Assembly: GCA_963555705.1 (NCBI GenBank)
Contig: OY743190.1
Span: 19,289,491-19,353,490 of the forward strand
Length of the DNA: 64,000 nt
Origin: Ligustrum vulgare
Lineage: Eukaryota; Streptophyta; Magnoliopsida; Lamiales; Oleaceae
Direction: 5' to 3'
Position 1 is the stretch's first letter. Every line of letters starts with the position of its first letter. Below the pieces are notes generated by a model. The model was not told the DNA's origin. It saw nothing but the letters and a program-made list of their open reading frames with translations, and ran no database searches. This document shows, one piece after another, positions 11,016 through 22,501 of the stretch. Position numbers and translations under genes: made by a program.

Positions 11016-12483
11016 CGTCCACTTGAATCATGTTGATCCACTCGGCTTCAGGACTCGGGTCCAACATGAAACTTGCTTCTTTACTAGTTGAGAACATGTT
11101 TTTGTCCATCGCTTCTTACACAACATTGTCCATTACTTCTTTGATCTTCTTGGCTCTAAATCGAGTTATCGCCCCTTCTTCCACAATCAGTGGATCCTTG
11201 CTCGAGCTTGTGTTTGGGCTCTGGACCTGGATCACATCATCCCCTCCCCCTTCAAAAGGATTCGACCTCGAATCTATACCTCCATCAAACAAAGAAAGAT
11301 CAGACACAGTAAATGTAGCCGAAACCTTATACTCACCTGGTAAATCTAGTTTGTATACATTTCCGGTAATCTTTTCAAGTGATAGACGAGCAAGAGTGAT
11401 CGTTTTTCCACCCTTCACAAAGGAATATTGGTTTTTAAACCCGTCATGCACCATCCTCCTATCATGTTGCCAAGTTCTTCCCAATAAAATATGTCCAACA
11501 TGCATATGAACCACATCACAAACCACCTCATTCTTGTAACCCCAATGGTAAAATTTACCATAACCTACTTGTTCACCTTAATTTCTCCCAACTCGGTCAA
11601 CCATTGTAATTTATAAGGGCTAGGATTTTTCAATTTAGGCAATCCCAATTTTTCAACCAACATTGTACTAACCACATTAGTACAACTTCCTCCATCAATC
11701 ACCAAACCACAAACCTTTTCACCCACTAAGCACCACCTAGTACGAAATAAATTGTCCATTTATTCATCAATTTCATCCACTTTAGCTCTAGAACTTAGGA
11801 CACACCTATTGACAAGTAATCCCTTCACAGCATAAGTTAGCCTTTCATCATCTGTACTACTAGCCCCAATATCTTGTAATCTTGGCTTCCCTTTAAACTC
11901 ATCCTCCAAACTAATCTCTCTATTGCCACGCAAAATCATAGCCCTTTTATTTGGACATTGAGAAGCAATGTGACCCGAACTCAAACATTTAAAACATTTT
12001 ATATTTCTATCCTTAGTAGGTTGGGAATCAGCAATATTTTTACCTTTAGTTGTTGACTCTTCCTTCCCTTTCTGGACATGATCGTCATTGACTTCCCATT
12101 TTGGTTGAGAAGTAGCGTAAATGCCTGAAGATTGCCTTGCTGCTCCCTTCCTCCTCAACTGTCTCTCTACCTTCATGGTCATGTGTACCATCTCCTCTAG
12201 TTCCACATATTGTTATAGCTCAATGATGTTGGCAATATCCCTGTTCAACCCACTCAAAAACCTAGCCATTGTAGCTTCTCGATCCTCCACCACATTGGCC
12301 TGAATCATTGCCACCTCCATATCCTTATGATAATCCTCTACACTCCTCGACCCCTGAGTCTGACCTTGTAGCCTCTTGTAAATATCCCTATAATAATGAG
12401 TTGGCACAAATCGCTTCCTCTTTATAGTCTTTAATTCACCCCAAGTCTCCACTGGCCTCTCAAGGTTCCTCCTCCTATCCATC
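11016..12483 (-). mobile_element. Internally deleted gypsy copy B (same family as element A)
   Basis: On the minus strand, gag (12483-11760) leads into protease (11759 onward, LVIDGGSCTNVVS) and its usual tail (VGHILLGRTWQHDRRMVHDG). It then jumps near 11390 straight into the last part of pol (NVYKLDLPGEYKVSATF). RT, RNase H and most of integrase are missing. Gag keeps the knuckle CFKCLSSGHIASQC. A TAA stop at about 11759 replaces the usual Gln. The gag 5' end is cut at 12484 by insertion of another LTR element. Confidence 0.85.
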
Positions 12484-13440
12484 TGATGTGATCCGGACCA
12501 GGCATCGAAGGGAGAAGTCGACCCATCTACAATACGACAGTGATCCACGAGAGAAACGGAGCAAATTCCATGTTGGGGTAGAGTCGGGAGGACAAAAGGA
12601 TCGAGCCGAAGCAAAGCGTCAAAGTTTGGTAACTAGAAGCAAAGTCATGGTCGTAACGTTTGCAAGACACTGCTGTAACATGCCCTCTGGTTTAAATGAA
12701 GAATGGGGGAGTTTCCATACTTACGACCATAAATCGAAGAGAGTTATGGCCATAACCTATCCTCAGGTGAAATAAGAATTTCCATCAAGCAAAGCTCACG
12801 GTCGTAAGAGTGCAAGTCACGGTCGTAATTATCAAACTGGAGACTACTTACGGCCATAAGTAGCACTTTCACGGCTGTAACTATATTATTCCAGATTTTT
12901 GCGATTTTAGTTGTTTTTCCATTCTTAATTATTTCGTCCATTAATTTGAACCCTAATTAGTGACTAGGGCTAGTTTAGGTCAGTTTTACTTTATATTGCT
13001 TTTTTTTTTTCATTATTGAACATTAGTTTTGAGATTATTGATATTTACCCCCGAATATTCCGAATGTTCTCAGTTTTTAAATTTTCTTTTTCTTATTCGT
13101 GTCTTATCTTTCCCGACCCTTGATTGAGTTCTTGGATTGTTTCTTGGAGGTCTTAAAAGGGAATTGAGTGATACACGAGAGAAAATTAAACACGTGAGGT
13201 TATTCCATTTGTGTCTTTGATCCCTAACAATGTCTGGCGGTCGAGGATCATCTTCTTCATCTGTTGGTGACAACAAGGGAATGGAACGGAGGGAGCCAGC
13301 AGCTTTAACAATGAGCCATAACAAACGACCCAAAGGTATGAATAAGGTGGGTGAGAATGATGCAGGAGTAATGGCTACTTTAAATGAGGACTTTGAGAAG
13401 TTGATGACTAGAATGGATATGCAAGAGGAGACTATTTGCA
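12484..13440 (+). mobile_element. Start of an LTR element (TGATGTGATCC family), truncated
   Basis: Starts at 12484 with TGATGTGATCC inside the gag of copy B. Its first ~130 bases align with 41408-41540, a solo LTR of the same family. It holds seven decayed CGGCCG-type palindromes. The end of the LTR could not be placed: the solo copy's final ATCGCGTCA is not recognisable here. A reading frame from 13230 begins MSGGRGSSSSSVGDNKG and runs about 70 codons before sequence of different character, which could be the N-terminus of this element's gag. Confidence 0.65.
12645..12880. repeat. Seven decayed TTACGGCCGTAA-type palindromes
   Basis: Copies at 12645, 12721, 12744, 12796, 12817, 12848 and 12869 read as TTACGGCCATAA, TCACGGTCGTAA, TTATGGCCATAA and similar. 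Almost all deviations are CG to TG or CA. Confidence 0.8.
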
Positions 13441-13957
13441 TTTTTCATGTCCCGAAATTTCTTGATCTGTTTTCCTCTCTTGAAAATCAATTAATTTTTT
13501 TTAAAATTCGTAAAAAAAATAAAAAAAAAATAAAAAATTGTCAATATCACTTAAATATTTTTATTTAAAAATAGAAAATAAAAGAGGATGAAATAAAAGC
13601 GTTCATCAATCTATTTTTCTTTTCCTTTTTGTTTTAATAAAATTCTGAGCGTATATCACAGATATATCTATTTTTTTCTCATTACAAATTATATTTAAAT
13701 ATAATTTTTCTTGTCCATTTTAAGTTTTAAATCAATTCAAATTACAATATATAAAGAAATTCCTTGAACGACAAACATATTAACTGCAAAAAAATTCAAA
13801 ATAAATAAATAAATAAAGGTATATTTTATGTACCTTTTGTAATTGATTGTCTTCCTTCGTTTCTCATTTTTAATTAAATAATCATTTCATATGTTAACAT
13901 ATAAAATCAATATATGTGAGTAAAAAATAATCCTGCATCTCACGGGTGTATTACTAG
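13441..13957 (+). mobile_element. Helitron 3' fragment
   Basis: Ends at 13954-13957 with CTAG followed by T, 9 bases after an imperfect hairpin CCTG-CATCT-CACGGG. This is the arrangement of plant Helitron 3' ends. The start is not identifiable; I place it where the gag-like frame of the preceding element breaks off. The body is AT-rich with no coding content. Confidence 0.5.
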
Positions 13958-14156
13958 TTTATATTATAAACTAATCATAAAAGAATGAATATTTAGCAAC
14001 AAAGAACAAAGTGTAAAAATACTTTGAAATAGTGGAAATCATATATATCAGTTGGAAAAGAAAAGAATTGGATGGGGATTGTATTTTTGAATTTTTCCAT
14101 GGGCTTTCAAATGAGTGAACGATGATGAATCCCATCCCATATATTTCCCTATATAT

Positions 14157-14242
14157 TCCCTATATATTATAAGAGTAGCTTTTAAAACACTGTTCATAAT
14201 CCCTATATATTATAAGAGTAGCTTTTAAAACACTGTTCATAA
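14157..14242 (+). repeat. Exact 43-bp tandem duplication at a Helitron 5' end
   Basis: 14157-14199 and 14200-14242 are identical and directly adjacent. Each starts TCCCTATATATTATAAGAG, which resembles plant Helitron 5' ends (TC followed by a TA-rich run). Confidence 0.9.
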
Positions 14243-14639
14243 GCCAAATAAGCCAAAATGAAGCCACTTTTGTCTTCAGCTTTTAGCCAAGCAAGGCCCA
14301 TTTCATAGGTTGCAGTCGCTAATTTCTTTGGCCCAACTTCAGATTCCAATCTACATTTTCGAGCCGAGATTATCAAGCCGCAACTCATTTCCTCCATTTT
14401 AACACGCAACAAACCATTTCACCTTTCTCCATTTCTCACGCCATCGTCCATGCTCTGCATTCTCTCTGCTTTCCTAAACACCTAACCCTTGCTGAAGCCC
14501 CTCTCCTTCGTCTACAGCCGACTGCAGCTTCACGTATGAGATGAGAAGCGTTCCTTTTGCCCTACTTCTTCAGCCTCCACTGTCTCTGTAAAATGATCGA
14601 TTTTACGCCGCCAACCTTACTGAGTTTATTCTGCTCTTG

Positions 14640-16440
14640 TGTCCGATAAACCTTCCACTTTCATTCCTTGGATGGAATAATCAGCTCTTTACAGGTATGT
14701 TGTGGATTGCGCAGAGAAATGTTGTACAATTTTATGTTATTATTGTCATTATTGAAGTAAATTGTTTTTTAGTCGTGTTTCCCACAAAAATTAAACTTAG
14801 GTCTGTAGCTAAATTAATAAAGTTTGATAAATTAATTTCATCGAAGCTCAAGATTTATTATGGGTTTCTACTGGGAGATAATTAAAAATTTAAGTAACGA
14901 ATCGTTATTTGGATACGCTAAGTTGAGTGTTTTTGGCAAGAATTAAGCTCGGTTCTTGTAGTTGAATTAGTAAAGTTTGAAAAAGTAATGGCTTTGGAAG
15001 TCAAAAATTTTGTGGGTTTTGACTAATTGGAGATTATTAGAAAATTGAGCAAGGAATCGTTATTAAGTGGTTCTTGTTTGATTTTTGCGTTGTAAACCTT
15101 TTTTTTTTGTTTGAGACAAATGTTTTTCTTTCTAATTTTAAATTTTTTTATTTTTGTTTTCAGTTCATCATTTTTTTTGAGATCTCCTTCTCTATAAAAT
15201 GATTTTCAATCTTAATATACACTTTCAGTATTACTATTGACTTGTCATTCATTTAATCAGATGGTGTACTAATTGCTTATATTTTGATCCAAAAATTTGT
15301 GCTCTTCCAAATTACAAATTAATTGGTTGCTTTGTTGATTTTAAGATGGGAAAGTATCCCTTGGTCTTTCAATCAAATCAGTGGCTGAGGTTTTTAAGGT
15401 TGGCGAATTTCTCTCTACCAGAAGGAAGCTGCAGCTTGAGGAGAGAAGACAGTCCACCCAAAGACGGGTATACAATTTTTGTTAGGTTTTATATGTTTAT
15501 TTCCTGTCTTTTTCTTCAATTTTTTCTTTAGTGGTCGCTTTGTTTTTATCCTTGTTTCCTTTTTTCTGGTTTGGGGATTGGTTAATTGAATAGGTAAAAA
15601 TTCAAATAAATGAAAGAAGAAAGGGAACAGAAAAGAGTGTGCAAATTGTTACCTACATTCGGTGCGCACAGCTTTTCCAGTGGGCAGTAATTTTTCCTCT
15701 CTTCTTTACATTTACAGTGTTCAATGGTTTTATGTTTTTTTTTTTTTTTTTCGTTTTTACATGAATTTTTTTCTTTATGCTTTAGCCATTTTGAAATTTT
15801 TATTTTCCCTATGTTGTGTTATATCTTTCTTATTGTTGTTGGAGTGTTGTTCTGGGTTTCTGTTTGATTAGCAATAACGTTTTATCATGTTTGAAAATAT
15901 AAAAACTAAATCATGCGTCTCTTTTTGTTTTTCAAACAATTATTTTCCAGCTGCCTATCCAATTTGTCTTTATGTTATTTATTTATTTGTTTTGGAGATT
16001 GGAAATAAAGTATACATGATTTAGTTTTTATATTTTCAAACATGATTCACGTGTTTGCTATCACTTTAACTTTCTCTTTACTTATGGTCATACTAATATA
16101 TTTTGTTTAAGTAATGTTTAAGAATTATTAGGGTACATGAATTATCAGCCTTTTGTCTTTTGTGTAGATTAAGCTAACAATGATGAAGACATTTTATGTT
16201 GTCTTGTAATCTAGCTCTCTAAATTTGTCTTTTCTTCCAACCATAAATGATGTATTTTATATATATCTACTTCTTTTGATGTCCTCTTTTATGGATTTAT
16301 ACTTTGTTTAATTCTATTTATCATTCCTCAAAAATGTTAATTATTGTTGTGTTTAAATTGAAGACTTTGTACCAAAAATATATATATATTTCTATATTTG
16401 AAAGGTTGTTTCTTTTTATAATTAATAACACTAAAAAACA
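14640..16440. other. AT-rich Helitron interior without recognisable genes
   Basis: T-rich and intron-like. Short open frames occur (14637-14885, 15346-15531, 15662-15871) but show no known domain. Confidence 0.4.
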
Positions 16441-16949
16441 TTCCATGTGAAGGAATTACTATGAGTGAGCAATCACGTACAAAGTCAAATAAACAATGCA
16501 AAAGAGCTCCATCATGAGCATCGACTGGCAGAAAATCAAGACGTTTATGTAACCTAGAGAAAGAAGGTAATATTTTTTCATTTGATCTATATTCATTGCA
16601 AGGATTAAAAAAAGACCTAATATTTGTTATATTTTAATTTGTAGCTCTATTATGTAACTAAAAAATTTATTGGTTGTTGAAGCTATAGGTGTACGAGAAA
16701 TTCAGAATCTCTCGCAACATGAGCACATCTCAGGTTTTTTTTTTTTTTTTTTTTCCCTACTTAAGTAATTTAGATTCTCCCTACTTAAGTAATTTAGATT
16801 CTTTCTAAAATTTTATACAATTTTTTCTTATTCATTAAATCTTCTAATATATTCTTTGCTCTGGGAAATAATTTCTTATATACTTTATATATATATATTT
16901 TTTTAGATCTTGTTCCTCATAGTCAACTTCCGCACTTCCATAATGAATT

Positions 16950-17345
16950 CCTCCACATGACCTACTTATAAAGAAAAATTGTCTCGTTATATTACTTAGA
17001 AACATTAACCCATCTGAAGACTTATGTAATGGTACACGATTAATTTGCCGAAAGTTTGAAAGAAATATTATAGCGGCAGAAATTACAGTTGGAGAATATC
17101 GTGGAAAACAAGTTTTCCTTCCTAGAATTCCATTCATACCGCTTGAGAGTGATAGAACATCAATTCCCTTCAAAAGAACACAATTTCCTATACGCCCTTG
17201 TTTTGCTATGACAATAAACAAAGCTCAAGGTCAAACTTTAGATTTCGTCGGACTATATCTTCCAGAACCTGTGTTCTCTCATGGTCAACTGTATGTAGCT
17301 TTGTCAAGAGCTAAAACAAGTTGTTCTATTATAATTTTAGTTTGA
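16950..17345 (+). pseudogene. Helitron Pif1-like helicase, C-terminal fragment
   Basis: An open stretch of 131 codons matches the end of the helicase domain of the Helitron Rep-helicase protein, which drives rolling-circle transposition. Seen in order: PPHDLLIKKNCLVILLRNI, NGTRLICRKFERNIIAAEI, GKQVFLPRIP, the helicase motif FAMTINKAQGQT, then YLPEPVFSHGQLYVALSRA. The frame has no internal stop and ends at 17343-17345. The Rep nuclease and the front half of the helicase are missing or not recognisable. It is a fragment, so the element is non-autonomous, though this piece is well kept. Confidence 0.9.
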
Positions 17346-17903
17346 CCATTAGAAAAATATTTAACACATTTGATATGCACACCCAATGTTTTTTACAAAG
17401 AAATGTTATCAACTGTTCATACAAAACCGCTTGCTTCATTAAATGATGGTCTTAAGGTTTGTTTTTTTTTTTTTTTCTTCTACTTCTCTTATCATTTAGA
17501 ATCTAGCCTTTTGTTTTTTCCTAAGTTATCTGTATACATTTTTTATTATTTATCTACAGTTTCTTTTGTTTTGCAGTTATTAAGTACAAACAATTGAACA
17601 TGTGAATTTAAAAATACGGTCTACTTATTTTTCTTTCAATACATAAGAGACAGAGTCTACACTAAAAGGTATGGTTTGAAGGATGTCTAGAAATTTTAAA
17701 CTTCGCGTTTATTTGTTTTCATATTCATATTTTATTTCGTCGTTTATTACTATTTAAACATTGAAACCAATGCAGGCACAGGTTGAAAGATGTTTTATTT
17801 ATTAAGAAAAGTCAATGACGGGTAAATGAAAACCCTTCATATAGGATATTTTATCACTTGCTAAATTTTTCTATACTTTAACTTAATGATTTGATTGTTG
17901 TAG

Positions 17904-18049
17904 CCATTGCCTCTATCTCTGCTAGAAATGATGAGATCATTGGAACCATGATTACTGATGCAGTTGACAAGGTTGAACCAGATGGTGTTTTATATATTGA
18001 GTCATCGTCTTCCTTTGAGACAACTGTTGATGCGGAAGTGGGAATGGAG
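17904..18049 (+). pseudogene. CPN60A: Captured exon of plastid chaperonin-60 alpha
   Basis: A single exon with intact splice borders (TGTAG before 17904, GT at 18050) encodes SISARNDEIIGTMITDAVDK followed by VEPDGVLYIESSSSFETTVD. This is the apical/intermediate-domain segment of the chloroplast GroEL-type subunit that folds Rubisco. The Gly of the usual SAGND has become Arg. No neighbouring CPN60A exons are visible, so this is a fragment captured by the Helitron, not a gene. It could still be spliced into Helitron transcripts. Confidence 0.85.
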
Positions 18050-18688
18050 GTCTGTTCTTATTGTCAACGCCTTCTGTTTGAAATTTTGTTTTGTTTTGTT
18101 TATTTATGTTACATATATGTGGGAAGAAAAATCATCGATTCACTATTTTGTTGGTGGATAGTAATTTCATCATCCACATTGATAACGAGACTGTCATTTT
18201 TCCCTTAGCTGTACTGCAACTTATATTGAAGAGGATTAGAGAGCTATTGCCTAAATATTTATACTTTATTTTGAATTATTGGTGCTTTTATCTAAGGGGA
18301 TTTTTTAAAAACGTGATGTTCTAAATAGTTTGTAGCTTCTTTGGCGAGGTCCAAGTGTTGAAAAAAGAGCTGAAATAAGAGAATGAAATTCTAAAGGTAT
18401 GCAAATATCAAACTTCAAGTTCCGAATAATAAAATCAATTATTTATATTTGGTAAGATTGTTATAATATAATTGAAGTAAAATTATATTGAGCATAAATA
18501 AAGGCATTATTAGCACTCAATAATAGTGCTTAAATATTCAAATCGTTTAATAAATTCGGAATTGAAGAAGTCCTTATATTTCTGAACAATCAAAGCACAT
18601 TTTCAATTGCCTACAACATATTTCCCAAATTAACTCCTTCAAAATACCTTATTCATTAACACGCTATTACATGCTCCACTATCATACG

Positions 18689-18717
18689 GCACGTGCATTG
18701 CACGTGCGTCTAACTAG
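18689..18717 (+). terminator. Helitron 3' terminal hairpin and CTAG end
   Basis: A perfect 8-bp stem with a 3-base loop (GCACGTGC, ATT, GCACGTGC), then GTCTAA and CTAG, followed by T. This hairpin is the rolling-circle termination signal of Helitrons. Confidence 0.85.
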
Positions 18718-18794
18718 TTTTATATTAAAAGGGATGAGTTGTATATTTACTATTCATAAGCCGTTAGCCAAGCCAAGCACAGAATTAGCCAGCT

Positions 18795-19294
18795 GACTTG
18801 CATGACTTTTTCACCCAGGTACGTAAATATAAAAAAATAGGGTTTCGTTAATTCCACTCCTCTCACTCTCTCCATTCTCCATGTCTTCTTGCAGTTCCCG
18901 TGGTCGGCAATATCCATACCCAGCAATACCCATACCCATTTTATTTACCTCGAATGGTTCTTCGATCCGCTGCTTGCCTTCGCCCCCACCACTCTTCTGT
19001 CAGTTGCCAAAGCCACCACAACTCTCGAGAGGTCGTTATCGACTTACATGACTTTTTCACCCAGGTACATAAATATAAAAGATTATAGGGTTTTGTTCAT
19101 TCCACTAATTCCACTCCTCTCACTCTCTCCATTCTCCATGTCTTCTTGCAGTTCTCGTGGTCGGCAATATCCATACCCAGCAATACCCATACCCATTTTA
19201 TTTACCTCAAATGGATCTTCGATCCGCTGCTTTCCTTTGCCCCCACCACTCTTCCGTCGGTTGCCAAAGCCACCACAACTCTCGAGAGGTCGTT
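18795..19294 (+). repeat. 246-bp direct tandem duplication, 5'-UTR-like
   Basis: Unit 1 is 18795-19040; unit 2 starts at 19041 with the same GACTT-CATGACTTTTTCACC and runs to about 19294. They differ at a few positions and an 8-bp length difference. Each carries ATGTCTTCTTGCAG followed by a Pro/Ser-rich frame (SSRGRQYPYPAIPIPI). It looks like a captured 5' gene end, duplicated. Sequence just upstream (18719-18780, TTTTATATTAAAAGGG, GTTCATAAGCC-like) resembles another Helitron 5' end. Confidence 0.75.
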
Positions 19295-19690
19295 TTCCTC
19301 CCCCATTCTCTTTTCCTACAAAATATGTACCGCTTTCCTCTCGAAATCTCGAAGGGTATTATTGTTTGGGTTTTTTCGTAGACAGATTGTTGATTTGTGG
19401 TAATTTTTTTATTTTATGCGATTTGGATTTTTTTTATTATGGTAGATAGATTGTTTGAAATTTTCATCCCTCTTTCTGTGTTGTTCTTTGATTTTTAATA
19501 GAGTTCCCGTGTATCTATTTTGCTGTTTTTTTTTTTTTGTAGATAGATTTCTCGATTGATTTTTTTGCCTGTAATTTTATGCATATTTTTGCCTGTTGTC
19601 TATTTTGTTTATTTCTTTCATTGATATGATATTTTATGTATTATCTAAAATATTATAGTCCTCTTAACTCAAAAACTCACGTGCTTTTAA

Positions 19691-19815
19691 GACTTTGAAG
19701 TGGATGCTTTAGTGAATCTGTTGAAGAAATAAGTATTCCTACTGTTACTATCTTTAACAAGGACCCAAAGAACCATCGATTTGTTATCAAATTCGTCAAC
19801 AGCCCCAACTCCAAG
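19691..19815 (+). pseudogene. Protein disulfide isomerase exon fragment
   Basis: Encodes DFEVDAL, then after a frameshift SIPTVTIFNKDPKNHRFVIK and FVNSPNSK, ending at a GT donor at 19816. This is the region between the first thioredoxin fold and the b domain of plant PDI, the ER oxidoreductase for disulfide bonds. The redox-active CGHC motif is not present. The frame shift and isolation indicate a captured fragment. Confidence 0.75.
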
Positions 19816-20194
19816 GTATATAAAAACTTCTTTCATCTTTTTAGGACCATTGCTAATTACACAGAATGTTCTTGCTGAAGAAGTAAGTTCTATGCAGTAT
19901 ATAAATAGCATATTTTTGTTTATTTATTTATTATCCGCCATGTATTGTAACTACTCATTCTTATGGTAATGACTTAGCATTCTTATTGTGAAGGACATAA
20001 TTTGTTATTGAAAGTTTCTCATACTGTGGTCAATACATCATGCGGTGTATGCCTTTTTAATAAATTTTATCAATAAAAAAAATATATATGTATGTTGTAT
20101 AATTCTATGAAGAGTCTTGAATTAGTTCGTTTGAAATGTCCACCTAATCCAAAGAACATTTTTATTTCATGTTTCCCTATTTCTCCAGCATTAA

Positions 20195-20360
20195 GCCTCT
20201 GTTTGTTAAAAAGTTTTTGTTTAAAAACATGTTTTTTTTATGTTTTCTAGGTAAAATGTGTGGTTGAAAATTAGAGAGAGAAAATGTGTGTGATTAAAAA
20301 GTAATCTGGGGAATTGTGTAGAAAAAACATGTTTAAAAACATGTATTTCCAAACGGATGC
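20195..20360. mobile_element. MITE, 166 bp, with TTAA flanks
   Basis: The termini GCCTCTGTTTG and (reversed) GCATCCGTTTG form an imperfect inverted repeat, flanked by TTAA at 20191-20194 and 20361-20364. The interior is itself partly palindromic (GTTTAAAAACATG near both ends). Superfamily uncertain: PIF/Harbinger-like (TAA duplication) is possible. Confidence 0.65.
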
Positions 20361-20865
20361 TTAATCATTTAGACATAAACACCTAGGTTCCTTCTAAATT
20401 ACTAAACAACTGAGATCTCCTCCGCTTTAAAATGTCATTTATTCCTCTTTTTGAGATAGGTTATCCTCCGCCTTATTCACACTCCCCAAAAGGAAAAGGG
20501 AAAACACATAGATCTTCAACTCTTCGACCACTTCTGGTTTGTAGGGCAGGAGCTATTAAAAAAGGTAAATGGTGTCCATTTCTCTGAAGAGGTAAGTTCT
20601 GCTTTTTCTATTTACTTTTGCAGTTTGTTTCTATCGGGATACCAAGTAATTTGTAGATTGCCCAATTTGTATGACTCTTTTAATCTAATTTATAAAGCTA
20701 CCTGTGTGCAAATGTAAGTGGTTGGTTCAACTGCTTATGGCACTTGATTATTTACACATGAATAATATTCTTAATCGTGATGTCAAGGTTAGTTGCAACC
20801 ATATGTCTCCTTGATGGAGTACATTTCCACTTTTTTAATGAATACTTTGAATTTTAATTATGCAG

Positions 20866-22022
20866 TGATCTATCCTACAAAAATCTTAATGGAACTATCA
20901 CTGCCAACTTCTCGAGGCTTCCTTATCTGCCTAAATTGTGAACATTTTTTTAATTGTATGCTATGGAAATGATTGTTTCTATGTTCTCTTGTTTCCCAGT
21001 TAACTTTCATTTGTCCAGTGTTCAAGATTTAGCTTTCTTGTTTCTCACCTTACAAAATATTTGTCGAATGAGGTATATTTTGTTTTACATGATTATGCAG
21101 GTCACTAGCAAATAATTCACTCAGGTGGTTCTATCCCATCCACCATTTGGAAAAATAGGATTCTTAGTGAATCCAAGAGGTTGTCCTTGTGAGATTGATA
21201 TGGGAAAGAAAATCATCTACCTCCCTTTGAAAACTTTATTGCCTAAGAAGAACATACTGAAAATTTTCTTATTTATCGATAATTTGTGTTGTTACACTTT
21301 TTTATTGCAGGGATTTTCAGAACAATATGTTTTCAAATATATCTAGTAATCTTGCCCTCCCTTTGAATGTCACTTTTAGGTTTGTCTCTTCTCATCACTT
21401 TCGTCTGCAATGGAATGGCATTTCCATATTCTAAAATAAGCAATTTTCTAGATAAAAATAAAAATCTTGGTTGTATAATAGAGAGAATAAAAGTTGTCTC
21501 AGCAAATGATATTTGGTCATGTAGTTTTCTCATTTAGCCTATGTTATTTATATGACAATTTCAGGCTTCACGGAAATCCCATATGCTTAAGAGGCGAACT
21601 TGTTCAATTATGTGGATCCCAAGACGAAGGTTTCAACAATCTCTTGAACAAGACATATGTCAGTGTGTGTGTTTCCTCATGCCCACCTCCTTATAAGTTA
21701 GCTCCACCATCTCCTGATTCACGTTGTTTCTCTTTTGCACCTCTGCTGGTAGGATATCGCTCAAAGAGTCATGCTTCTTAAGATTTCCGTCCATATATTA
21801 ATATATTCTAGGAGTACCTAACTACTGACATGAAATTAATATTTATCAGCTCTTCATTGTTTTGACTGAATGTGAAGAGGGGCCTTGATTTGGAATGTAC
21901 CTGAAGATTTTTCCATTGTATGTTAACAATAGCAAATTTTTATTTCATAACCAACGAGGTGCGAAGTGTTTGGACCTTTTGCGCTTCTCAACTTCACACT
22001 TTTGGATCCTTACAGAGATGGC
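20866..22022 (+). pseudogene. LRR receptor-like kinase pseudogene, extracellular part
   Basis: Successive exon remnants match a plant LRR receptor kinase of the At1g06840/At5g49760-related group. Exon 20866-20937 is exactly 72 bp, the standard one-repeat LRR exon, and reads DLSYKNLNGTITANFSRLPYLPKL. The next (from 21101) reads SLANNSL then, frameshifted, GSIPSTIWKNR. Further pieces read MFSNISSNLALPLNVTF (about 21320), LHGNPICLRGELVQLCGS (about 21565), CPPPYKLAPPSP with PLLVGYRSKS (about 21680-21780), LKIFPLYVNN (about 21900), and FGPFALLNFTLLDPYRD (about 21970-22018). Frameshifts and stops abound, and the kinase domain is absent. It may be a Helitron-captured fragment or a decayed local gene cut by the LINE. 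Confidence 0.85.
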
Positions 22023-22153
22023 TCGCCTCCTTTCTGAATTGCATGTTTACTCTTGAATTATAAACAAATGGTAGTAATGTAATCATTTTTTATTTTTTTT
22101 GACAAAACTCTCAAGAGTTATTGAAGTGGATTTTATTCCTCCTCCTTTAACTT

Positions 22154-22170
22154 GGGGGGGGGGGGGGGGG
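22154..22170. repeat. Run of 17 G
   Basis: An uninterrupted G run between the T-rich tail and the RNase H end of the LINE. It is expected to be a variable site and prone to sequencing error. Confidence 0.9.
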
Positions 22171-22501
22171 TTGGTTTCCCCTACCGTTTTATTAACAAAA
22201 GAAAATTATTACACCAAAAGGAGGAGGATATCGTCCTTGCCTCCAAGTGGAATGCCTAATACAAATGCAAAAAAATCTCAAAAGACAATAATGATGCATG
22301 CAAACTGGAGTACTACTCTAAAAACATTACTTTCGTGATGCCAATGCAAAAAACTATAAATTAGGAGTACTTACTCCCTTTACAATTCAAAGTTCAAGCT
22401 AAAAATTTTAGTTATCCTCTTGTAACACGGTCATCAGTTCAGACATTCAATCAAGTTCCAATATGTAGGGAATTTGCAGCTGGTTCATTTTCACTATACT
22501 C

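Larger units (their letters stand above)
14200..18717 (+). mobile_element. Helitron with helicase remnant and captured CPN60A exon
   Basis: The 5' end is TCCCTATATATT (14157 or 14200). The 3' end is CTAG at 18714-18717, preceded by the hairpin GCACGTGC-ATT-GCACGTGC at 18689-18707, with T following as expected for insertion between A and T. Inside are a Helitron helicase C-terminus (16950-17345) and one plastid chaperonin exon (17904-18049). It could be two overlapping Helitrons rather than one, since nested or chimeric Helitrons are common. Confidence 0.65.

Noticed and set aside
18889..19449. 186-codon open frame
   Set aside because: Consists of the two copies of the 246-bp duplication read through; Pro/Ser-rich and UTR-like, with no domain.
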